Below, one piece after another: positions 1 to 6,029 of a stretch of 10,233 bases of DNA. The stretch lies in the NCBI GenBank assembly GCA_016840245.1, contig JAEOST010000128.1, positions 1-10,233 on the forward strand, given 5' to 3'. This stretch comes from Candidatus Thorarchaeota archaeon. Its GTDB lineage: Archaea > Asgardarchaeota > Thorarchaeia > Thorarchaeales > Thorarchaeaceae. Position 1 is the stretch's first letter, and every line of letters starts with the position of its first letter. The notes beneath the pieces are model-generated. The model was not told the DNA's origin, made no database searches, and worked only from the letters and a program-made list of their open reading frames with translations. Position numbers and translations under genes: made by a program.

Positions 1-1313
1 CCATTCCTGTCAGCATTGGTCTTGTGGCCGCAAGATGGACAGTGGAAGTAGTTCTGTTTAGGCCTTCTCCCCTTGGTTCCACACTTCCAGCACATAATAG
101 AAGTCCAAGCCTCTGAAACAGCTCTGAATCGAGTGTCTGTTCCACTAACTTTCCATCCAAGCTGAGCAAGTCCGTGTTTCAGACTATTGGTTATCCGAGC
201 GAAGGCCCAAGAGTGTACTATTCCCCTGAACCTCCGACCCATGTAGTTCCCTCGCTTTGCACGCATTCGTATGTTTTTCAGACGACCAATGGCAACGTAT
301 AGAGTGTACTTCTTGGATAACTCAGAGATATAGTCGAGAAGTTGACGTACAAGGATTCTGTCATACTCTCGGGCAATATTTTCCCTCTTGGAACGTATCC
401 GACGGAGCTTCTTGGCAACCTTGTCAGGGGAAGCTCCATTGTTCTGTCGGGTGTGCATCTCTCTTTGCAACTCTGCAACAAGTCTATCATACTTCTTGAT
501 GATAGTTACCTTCTCCCTCTGAACGAAGTACCGGGTTTCTCGTGTCTTCTCGGGAGTGAGAAGAGTTGAACAGGCAGCCTTCTCTATTCCAAGGTCAATT
601 CCAAGGATAGCAACGGGAAGGTTATCTTCAGTGACATCTTGTGTAGAAACTCTGACTGCGAATGTCACCCACCACTTACGTCTTCTATCAGTAAAGAGCT
701 GTAGTGCCTTCACCTCACCTCTTTGTATTTGGTTAAGATGAAAGGGTGACATTTTGAGAGGAATTAACAACCGATCGTGTTGTGTCCTTCCCTCTTGTAC
801 AGAGTCAAGAGCATCACGAATATCAAGCCACCATCGAGAAACAGTGGTCTTCTTCATAATCAACTTGAACATTCTGGAGAAGGCCCATCGTGGTATCCTT
901 CGACTGCTATTGATTGAATTAGGACGTGAAGCGAGTCTTCCCTTTTTCATTCTTAGCTTGAGATAACTCTCATACATTCCCACAGCAGTCTGCCTGCACT
1001 CAGCCATCTCGTTCTGAGAGATACGAGGAAAGCGGACCTTGAAGTCATGAGAAACGCTGGTTCTCTGACTGTTTCCCGCCTTCACCTTGAATGCAGTCAT
1101 AGTCAACTTGTGAAGCTTGTTCTCATCAACTCTAACTCTGGTCTTTCCTGTTAACAAATCGGATTCGTGTTGTTCTATTATTCCAAGATAGGTTCGAATC
1201 ACTCTGGTGTCCCTTCCAATTGTCTGTCTAAGACGCTGCCTAGATCTCTCAGTCATTGCCTCCCAGTTGATTGGGACCTTGACCGAGATTGTCACACCCT
1301 TGGAACGTGCCAT
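1..1313 (-). CDS. tnpB: TnpB (IS200/IS605 OrfB-type) RNA-guided nuclease, C-terminus cut by window edge
   Basis: TnpB proteins are transposon-encoded RuvC-like nucleases guided by an omega RNA made from the element's end. I translated the minus strand by hand and found one open frame from ATG at 1313 to the left edge, about 437 codons with no frameshift. The RuvC-I motif LGIDLGIEKAA carries D240. Near the C-terminus is a zinc ribbon with CxxCG pairs C408/C411 and C425/C428, preceded by SEAWTS. The final RuvC Asp, D435, sits in TNADRN. At the RuvC-II position, where the family has Glu (xIEDLK), the sequence reads VAIGRLKNI, so G343 replaces the glutamate. E401, just before the zinc ribbon, could substitute. 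An in-frame ATG at 1319 is an alternative start. No tnpA is visible, and the omega RNA region lies beyond the window. The family is certain; activity is not. Confidence 0.93.
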   Translation of the reverse strand, partial: MARSKGVTISVKVPINWEAMTERSRQRLRQTIGRDTRVIRTYLGIIEQHESDLLTGKTRVRVDENKLHKLTMTAFKVKAGNSQRTSVSHDFKVRFPRISQNEMAECRQTAVGMYESYLKLRMKKGRLASRPNSINSSRRIPRWAFSRMFKLIMKKTTVSRWWLDIRDALDSVQEGRTQHDRLLIPLKMSPFHLNQIQRGEVKALQLFTDRRRKWWVTFAVRVSTQDVTEDNLPVAILGIDLGIEKAACSTLLTPEKTRETRYFVQREKVTIIKKYDRLVAELQREMHTRQNNGASPDKVAKKLRRIRSKRENIAREYDRILVRQLLDYISELSKKYTLYVAIGRLKNIRMRAKRGNYMGRRFRGIVHSWAFARITNSLKHGLAQLGWKVSGTDTRFRAVSEAWTSIMCWKCGTKGRRPKQNYFHCPSCGHKTNADRN

Positions 1314-1328
1314 TACCATCGCCTATAG

Positions 1329-1336
1329 TATATAAA
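1329..1336 (-). promoter_or_regulatory. Possible TATA box upstream of tnpB
   Basis: On the minus strand, TTTATATA follows an A-rich stretch (GAAA), resembling an archaeal BRE/TATA element, and it is the only strong AT box in the gap before tnpB. An archaeal start lies about 26 nt downstream of the box centre, which would be near 1307, slightly past the ATG at 1313. Either the transcript is leaderless with unusual spacing or the box is coincidental. The same AT stretch also reads as TATATAAA on the plus strand. Confidence 0.3.
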
Positions 1337-1428
1337 TTTCTGACCCGTTTCTTGAGTCAGTCGAGTTCACTCCCCCATACTAGACTACGCGCCCATCCTC
1401 GTTTGAATTGCTATGTTCTTAAGCACTT

Positions 1429-2304
1429 CTATGAGTCAGTCTTCAGGTTCTTACAGATTTTGTCAGGAGTCAGTACAGTTTCTAATTGATTCCCACGTAA
1501 ATCAAGTACCTCAAAACTGGAATAATATTCTAACGCCCTCAGATCTAGACTCTGCAGCTTATTGTCCCTCAAATCTAAGCCCTTAAGATTCGGGAGGTTT
1601 CCGATTGGCGCCAAATCTATGTCGTACAACTCGTTTTGGAAGAGAATCAGAGAGTAGAGATTTGAACAACTCATTAGCGGAGCCAAATCAATAGTGCCAA
1701 GTCTATTGTTGCCTAGGTTGAGAGTCTTCAGATTATAGCATGCTCCAAGCGGAGTAAGGTCTATCGTCTTTAGCAGGTTTCTGTTTAAAGAGAGGATTTC
1801 CAACTTAGCACATCTACTGAGAGATGAGAGATTGATATCATCTAGATTGTTGAACGCTAGAGATAGCTCACGAAGAGAGTGGCAGGAACCAAGAGGGGTG
1901 ATGTCCACTGATTCAATGTCATTCTTTGTCAGTCTAAGGGTGGAGAGAGAGGAGTGTCCATCAAGAGGTCTGAGATTAATAGAGCCAATGGGGTTGTATG
2001 AAAGTGATAGTCTGTCTAACTTGGTACATTCTCTTAGAGGTGACAAATCTATCCGTGTGAGTAGATTGTGACCTAAATCAAGCCATTGAAGACTCATGAG
2101 ATTAGCAAGTGGAATAAGGTCAATAAATTCCAGTGTATTCCTTGAGAGTATCAGACGTTCTAAATTGGATAGAGGTTCCAATTGAGAGAGAGAAATGGTA
2201 CGGATATCGTGTCCCTTGAGATCAACAATGGTATCGCTGAGTGAATGTATACTCTCAGCGATTGTTCCATCTGACTTCTCAAATTCAATCTGTACCTCAT
2301 TCAA
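1429..2304 (-). CDS. Leucine-rich repeat protein (regular 24-residue repeats)
   Basis: The 291-residue protein consists almost entirely of leucine-rich repeats, a fold that forms a curved solenoid for binding proteins. After an N-terminal cap of about 50 residues come nine repeats of 24 residues and a degenerate tenth, with the pattern LxxLxLxxNxLxxIDLxPLxxC. Examples start at LERLILSRN, LQWLDLGHN, LEILSLNRN and LKGLDLRDN. There is no signal peptide, membrane segment or enzymatic domain, so it is probably a cytoplasmic binding protein with an unknown partner. The start is TTG at 2304: the upstream frame reaches a stop at 2326-2328 with no ATG or GTG, and the nearby ATG at 2300 is out of frame. 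It lies 21 nt after mtnA and is probably co-transcribed with it. Such DLxPL repeats are, to my knowledge, common in Asgard archaea. Confidence 0.88.
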   Translation of the reverse strand: MNEVQIEFEKSDGTIAESIHSLSDTIVDLKGHDIRTISLSQLEPLSNLERLILSRNTLEFIDLIPLANLMSLQWLDLGHNLLTRIDLSPLRECTKLDRLSLSYNPIGSINLRPLDGHSSLSTLRLTKNDIESVDITPLGSCHSLRELSLAFNNLDDINLSSLSRCAKLEILSLNRNLLKTIDLTPLGACYNLKTLNLGNNRLGTIDLAPLMSCSNLYSLILFQNELYDIDLAPIGNLPNLKGLDLRDNKLQSLDLRALEYYSSFEVLDLRGNQLETVLTPDKICKNLKTDS

Positions 2305-2325
2305 TGTAAGGCACCCGGATTTGAT

Positions 2326-3366
2326 CTAACCCATCATCTTCTTCATCTTATCTTCTGTTGGACTCTCTACCACACCTCTGTCAGTTACTATTGCAGTTAT
2401 CAACTCGGGAGGTGTTGTGTCAAATGCAGGATTGTAGACCTTCGCGTTTGGAACAGTGACGTATTCACCATTTATCACACGTATCTCATTCCCGTCTCGT
2501 TCTTCGATTACAATATCCTCGACATTGGTCGTCATGTCGACAGTAGATGATGGAGCTACCACATAGAATGGGATATTGTGATATTTTGCAGTGATTGCCA
2601 TTGTGTAGGTACCGATTTTGTTTGTAGCATGGCCAGTCCGGATGATACGGTCTGCTCCCACAACACAACAGTCGACCCTTCCCTCACGAAAGACAGTACC
2701 AATCATACCATCTGTGATAAGAGTTGTATCAATACCATCCTCCATGAACTCATACACAGTGAGTTTTGCACCCTGTTGTCTTGGGCGTGTTTCTGCCGCA
2801 TAGACCTTGATATCGCCATTATACTTCTCATGTGCCACACGGACTACTGCGCCCACAGTGCCTAGATGAACTGTTGCCAGAGAGCCAGCATTGCATATTG
2901 TCTGAATAGTGAAGCCAGGTTTGATGAACTGAAGTGCATTCTCTCCTAGACCCCTGCACATCCGAACATCCTCCTCTGCAACCTCCTTTGCCTCCTCAAT
3001 CAATCTCTGGACTATCTCATCTGCACTCCCTTCAGTGGCATTTGCAACCTTCAGCATACGTGCTGTTGCCCATGTCAGGTTGGAGGCAGTGGGACGTGTG
3101 TTGAGGGTCACTGCCGCCGTTTCAAGAAAGGGTAGTAGCTCATCCTTTGTCTTAGCCTTGCTCTCAATTGCAGCCAGTGCCATACCCATTGCTGCTGCGG
3201 CACCAATAGCTGGAGCGCCTCTAATCTCCATGACCTTAATTGCATGTGCCATTCGTTCATGTTTCTTTGTCACTATGTGTCCAGTGACTAAGGGAAGTTT
3301 TAGCTGGTCTACAAGGCGGACCTCGTTCGTGTCGTCTAACCATTCAATTGTTCGATACATTGTCAT
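2326..3366 (-). CDS. mtnA: S-methyl-5-thioribose-1-phosphate isomerase (eIF2B-like family)
   Basis: MtnA converts 5-methylthioribose 1-phosphate to 5-methylthioribulose 1-phosphate in salvage of the methylthioadenosine by-product of polyamine synthesis. The 346-residue length fits MtnA better than the shorter archaeal ribose-1,5-bisphosphate isomerases. Visible motifs are RTIEWLDD at the N-terminus, IRGAPAIG (residues 48-55), TICNAGSLAT with the expected catalytic Cys at C157, AAETRPRQQG (189-198), and VVGADRI with the catalytic Asp at D238, followed by NKIGTY. All are in family order. The start at 3366 overlaps the end of the upstream protease gene by 23 bp; Met3 at 3360 is an alternative start and still overlaps. 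The LRR gene follows after 21 nt. A related activity on another sugar phosphate is the main alternative, since this superfamily also contains eIF2B subunits and ribose-1,5-bisphosphate isomerase. Confidence 0.93.
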   Translation of the reverse strand: MTMYRTIEWLDDTNEVRLVDQLKLPLVTGHIVTKKHERMAHAIKVMEIRGAPAIGAAAAMGMALAAIESKAKTKDELLPFLETAAVTLNTRPTASNLTWATARMLKVANATEGSADEIVQRLIEEAKEVAEEDVRMCRGLGENALQFIKPGFTIQTICNAGSLATVHLGTVGAVVRVAHEKYNGDIKVYAAETRPRQQGAKLTVYEFMEDGIDTTLITDGMIGTVFREGRVDCCVVGADRIIRTGHATNKIGTYTMAITAKYHNIPFYVVAPSSTVDMTTNVEDIVIEERDGNEIRVINGEYVTVPNAKVYNPAFDTTPPELITAIVTDRGVVESPTEDKMKKMMG

Positions 3367-3883
3367 TTCCTCTCAAGTGTGCTTTAAGCAGATTCTCCAA
3401 GCTACTAATAATCTTCCGAGCGGCCTCCTCCACATCAGGTGTGAGTCCCTCACCAAATTCTATACTTCTTGGCTGCACACCCAATAATACGGTCTCACCG
3501 CCGGTTTCTTGCTCTAAATATGCCATCAAGAAAGAGAGTGGCATACTATGAGTGGTGATTGCGATACCACCTATGCGATCCTTGGTAACAAGTTCTGTAT
3601 GACCTACAGGTTTCCTCATGTCTGCAGCATCAACCATGATGACTCGCTCCGCTCCAAACTCAGCAAGTGGACGTGCAAAGGCCTCAGGGACAGAACCTAC
3701 ATTCTCAAGCAGAAGATGAGGGTCGCTGAGTTTCTCTTTCAGTCCATCAATGATGTATAGACCTAGCCCATCGTCCGTCCTGAGGTCATTACCAATGCCA
3801 AGTAAGGCAATCTTCTTAGCACCTTTGATGAACTCTTGAAGTTCTTTGGTAAAGTCGTTGTCTGTCACGGCGTCCACGACCAT
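3344..3883 (-). CDS. hycI: Hydrogenase maturation protease, HycI/HyaD-type (peptidase A31)
   Basis: These endopeptidases bind the nickel of an immature NiFe hydrogenase large subunit and cut off its C-terminal tail. The 179-residue protein has the family order: LGIGNDLRTDDGLG (28-41), VDAADM (84-89) and ITTHSMPL (109-116), then LLGVQP. By comparison with E. coli HycI as I remember it, the nickel ligands would be D38, D85 and H112, all present. THxMPL and LGxQP are closer to HycI than to HyaD or HybD. An N-terminal extension of about 20 residues precedes the first strand. ATG at 3883 follows the divergent gap. Its 3' end overlaps mtnA by 23 bp, so translation may be coupled. No hydrogenase subunit is in the window; the gene implies one elsewhere, perhaps group 3 or 4. 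Confidence 0.92.
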   Translation of the reverse strand: MVVDAVTDNDFTKELQEFIKGAKKIALLGIGNDLRTDDGLGLYIIDGLKEKLSDPHLLLENVGSVPEAFARPLAEFGAERVIMVDAADMRKPVGHTELVTKDRIGGIAITTHSMPLSFLMAYLEQETGGETVLLGVQPRSIEFGEGLTPDVEEAARKIISSLENLLKAHLRGNDNVSNN

Positions 3884-3970
3884 GTATTAGTGCTATAGTT
3901 CTTGTTATTGGACACGTCGAAGGGTTTTTCTCAAGTCCGATGGGTGTGAAGCCTTGTAGGCGATAGTAAG

Positions 3971-4603
3971 TTGTCAGAAAATGGCGAAGATCCACCATTC
4001 GTACCTGCAGAAGACTTGGAAGACGTAGTCATCGAAGAAGAGCCTCTTGAAGAGGAGGATCCAGCACAAGTGGTATTTGAAAATGGAAAGGGATATGTCG
4101 TCAAGGAAGAAACTGATAGAATCTCACAGCAGGGATTCTATGGAACTAGGCTTGATGATAACAGACTTGAACTTGAGCCCGTTGAGATGCTTCATCTAAT
4201 TGAGAGAAAAAGAATCACTGTTGCATCACCTTCCGGTGAAGTGATTGATGCAAAATATATTGTAAATCATCTACTCCCGAGTGACTCTGATTTATGGGTC
4301 AAGTATCTGGTATTCCGTGATCTCCGGAGTATAGGATATGCGGTACGACAGGGATTCGGTGGCGGTATTGGATTTAGGGTATATGCTCGTGGCGAACGCC
4401 CAGGTACATCCTCAGCTAATCAACTGGTCTATGTACTCAGAGAGGGTGTGGCTATATCATTGAATGACCTTGATACAGTTACAGAAACTGCAATAGCAGC
4501 AAGGAAGAAACTAATCTTTGCTCTCGTCGATCAGAATGGAGAAGTGAACTACTATCGAGTTGCGCAGGCAACACTACGTGACCGGAGCAGTGAATCAGAA
4601 TGA
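3971..4603 (+). CDS. EndA-fold (tRNA-splicing endonuclease-like) protein lacking the catalytic His
   Basis: The C-terminal half matches the archaeal tRNA intron endonuclease fold: WVKYLVFRDLRSIGY (109-123), then GFRVY (134-138), LVYVL (152-156) and AARKKLIFALVD (176-187). A typical N-terminal EndA region, YGTRL..LELEPVEMLHLIE, precedes it. Residues 1-33 are a very acidic tail rich in Glu and Asp. Of the Tyr-His-Lys triad, Y138 and the Lys (K179/K180) remain. The His that normally precedes the yLV strand is absent: SANQLVYV stands where M. jannaschii EndA has HSVYLVKV, so S148 occupies that place. It may be a structural subunit, an RNA-binding partner or an altered nuclease. At 210 residues it is close to EndA length plus the acidic tail. 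The start is TTG at 3971; an in-frame stop lies at 3947-3949 and no ATG is available. It overlaps the ATPase gene by ATGA. Confidence 0.85.
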   Translation: MSENGEDPPFVPAEDLEDVVIEEEPLEEEDPAQVVFENGKGYVVKEETDRISQQGFYGTRLDDNRLELEPVEMLHLIERKRITVASPSGEVIDAKYIVNHLLPSDSDLWVKYLVFRDLRSIGYAVRQGFGGGIGFRVYARGERPGTSSANQLVYVLREGVAISLNDLDTVTETAIAARKKLIFALVDQNGEVNYYRVAQATLRDRSSESE

Positions 4604-5874
4604 ATGACGACTGGGATGACTTTGAAGACAGCGAGGATATTCTGACGCTTAAGGCGTTCTTTGACGACCGTACAATGAGTGTTCATCTTGTGGAGAAAAA
4701 CCCTCCTCGTGCCAAGAGAGGGGAGCCGGGAAACTGGGACTTGGTTGAGCTATCAGACAGATTGCTCACATACGATGAGTTGGAAATACTTGCAGATGCA
4801 ATACTTCAAACTGCAAGGAATGACAAGGATTCCTTTATTGAGATAGAAGAAGAGGGTGCAGCTGTTGTTCAGCTTAGAAACCTCAGGATTGCCATTGCTA
4901 CACGACCATTTGCAGACAAGATGGAAATCTCAGCTATTCGGCCAATTGTAAAACTAAGTATGGATGATTACAATTTGAGCGTTAAGCTCATGACTCGTCT
5001 GGAATCTCGTGCAGAGGGCATCCTAGTTTCAGGCTCACCTGGTTCAGGTAAGAGTACCTTTGCTGCAGCATTAGCAGAGTTCTACAGTAACAAAGGCAAT
5101 GTTGTGAAGACTCTGGAACAACCAAGAGACCTTCAGGTAGAAGACTCCATTGTACAATACTCTCCATTAGATGGCAGTATGGAAAAGGCTGCTGATATCC
5201 TGTTACTTGTGCGTCCTGACTTTGTAATCTATGATGAATTGAGAAAGAATGCGGACTTTCAGGCATATTCCGATCTACGATCAGCAGGAGTTGGCATGGT
5301 AGGTGTTGTTCATGCAGGTTCTGCAATAGACTCGATTCAACGATTGATACTTGGTGGTCGAGTTGAGCTGGGACAAATTCAGAGTACAGTTGATACGGTA
5401 ATTCAGATAGAGGCCGGTCAAGTATCCAAGGTTTCTGCACTATCACTCAAGGTCAAACTGCCTACAGGAATGGGCGGCTCACAAAGAGACCTTGCACGTC
5501 CAGTAGTTGAGGTACGAGATTTTGAACGAGGGGTACTGGAATATGAGATGTTCACCTTTGGTGGCGAAAAAGTAGTTGTACCCGTGAGAGGTAGGATTTC
5601 TACAGATTCCAGAGACCGACCGGGTCCAAGGCGTGGAACTCCTGGTGAGAGTGTGCCTGTTTCTGTCAGCTACTCAAAGAAGAAAGTTACAATCTATGCA
5701 GGACGGAAGTATGCGAAGCAGAGAGTAGAGATTTTTGCCAATGACCAGTATCTTCTGACTACTGTAATAGGTCGAAATGGTGAGAGTGCTATTCGCATCA
5801 AGACCAGGCAGGGAAGTGCTTTAGTTGATGCCATGGAAGAAGGTGCAACTATCACTGCAAGAGTTGCTCAATAA
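4600..5874 (+). CDS. PilT-type ATPase of the archaeal PINc/VapC-ATPase family, without PIN or visible KH domain
   Basis: The centre of this 424-residue protein closely follows the archaeal PINc/VapC-family ATPase. It has MSVHLVEKNPPRAKRG (26-41), SFIEI and VVQL, then RPIVKLSMDDYNLS. Walker A is GSPGSGKST (145-153), followed by KTLEQPRDLQV. Walker B is FVIYDE (208-213), then GMVGVVHAGS with H238, and ARPVVEVRDFERGVLEYEMF. Family members normally run to about 600 residues, with an N-terminal PIN nuclease domain and a KH domain after the ATPase. Here about 25 acidic residues replace the PIN domain, and no GxxG KH core is visible between the ATPase and the final beta-rich domain (about 340-424). 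The gene overlaps the EndA-like gene by 4 bp (ATGA), so the two are translationally coupled and probably form a complex. RNA processing is an inference. Confidence 0.9.
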   Translation: MNDDWDDFEDSEDILTLKAFFDDRTMSVHLVEKNPPRAKRGEPGNWDLVELSDRLLTYDELEILADAILQTARNDKDSFIEIEEEGAAVVQLRNLRIAIATRPFADKMEISAIRPIVKLSMDDYNLSVKLMTRLESRAEGILVSGSPGSGKSTFAAALAEFYSNKGNVVKTLEQPRDLQVEDSIVQYSPLDGSMEKAADILLLVRPDFVIYDELRKNADFQAYSDLRSAGVGMVGVVHAGSAIDSIQRLILGGRVELGQIQSTVDTVIQIEAGQVSKVSALSLKVKLPTGMGGSQRDLARPVVEVRDFERGVLEYEMFTFGGEKVVVPVRGRISTDSRDRPGPRRGTPGESVPVSVSYSKKKVTIYAGRKYAKQRVEIFANDQYLLTTVIGRNGESAIRIKTRQGSALVDAMEEGATITARVAQ

Positions 5875-5886
5875 TCTGTTAAGTAC

Positions 5887-5899
5887 AAAAGCTTTAACA
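5887..5899 (+). promoter_or_regulatory. Likely BRE/TATA element of tRNA-Arg
   Basis: An A-rich stretch followed by CTTTAACA lies about 31 nt before the tRNA's first base. This places a predicted start near 5921, just ahead of the mature 5' end at 5926. The only other AT-rich stretch is closer to the gene and too near to serve as a TATA box. Confidence 0.5.
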
Positions 5900-5925
5900 A
5901 CTTAGTATTGGCTCGATGGAAAATG

Positions 5926-6027
5926 GGGCCCGTGACCTAGTCTGGATAGGGTACTTGCCTCCTATAACCCTGAGAAAGGGTTGGGGACAGCAAGGCGTCC
6001 CAGGTTCAAATCCTGGCGGGCCCGCCA
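5926..6027 (+). tRNA. tRNA-Arg(CCU) with intron at position 37/38, CCA encoded
   Basis: The full cloverleaf can be read. The acceptor stem is GGGCCCG/CGGGCCC with discriminator G6024 and encoded CCA at 6025-6027. The D stem is ACCT/GGGT. The anticodon stem is CTTGC (5954-5958) with GCAAG (5990-5994), and the T arm is CCAGG-TTCAAAT-CCTGG. After the intron 5965-5988 is removed, the anticodon loop is CTCCTAA, anticodon CCU, which reads the arginine codon AGG. The 3' end is 2 bp from the stop codon of the convergent rpiA gene. Confidence 0.96.
5965..5988 (+). other. Canonical 24-nt tRNA intron with strict bulge-helix-bulge
   Basis: All parts of a strict BHB are visible. The outer helix is CTTGC:GCAAG. 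The central 4-bp helix is CTCC (5959-5962) with GGGG (5983-5986). The 3-nt bulges are TAT (5963-5965) and ACA (5987-5989), and the inner helix is AACCC:GGGTT closing a 7-nt loop. Cutting after the second base of each bulge gives exactly 24 nt between positions 37 and 38, the usual archaeal site, cut by the EndA splicing endonuclease. Confidence 0.93.
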
Positions 6028-6029
6028 AT

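Noticed and set aside
1353..1441. Ten-base direct repeat TGAGTCAGTC at 1353-1362 and 1432-1441 between tnpB and the LRR gene
   Set aside because: It was considered as an insertion target duplication or element end. IS200/IS605 elements do not duplicate their target, the second copy lies in the LRR coding end, and ten bases is weak evidence.
2578..3487. Plus-strand frames opposite mtnA and the protease gene, up to 150 codons
   Set aside because: Both minus-strand genes carry full family motifs. The plus frames have no domains and overlap one another.
3884..3970. Clear divergent promoter boxes between the protease and EndA-like genes
   Set aside because: GCTATAGTT and TTATTG are present, but neither gives normal spacing to both starts, so I could not assign a box with confidence.
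4988..5446. A 152-codon minus-strand frame within the ATPase gene
   Set aside because: It is antisense to the Walker A/B region of a clearly real gene, with no motif of its own.
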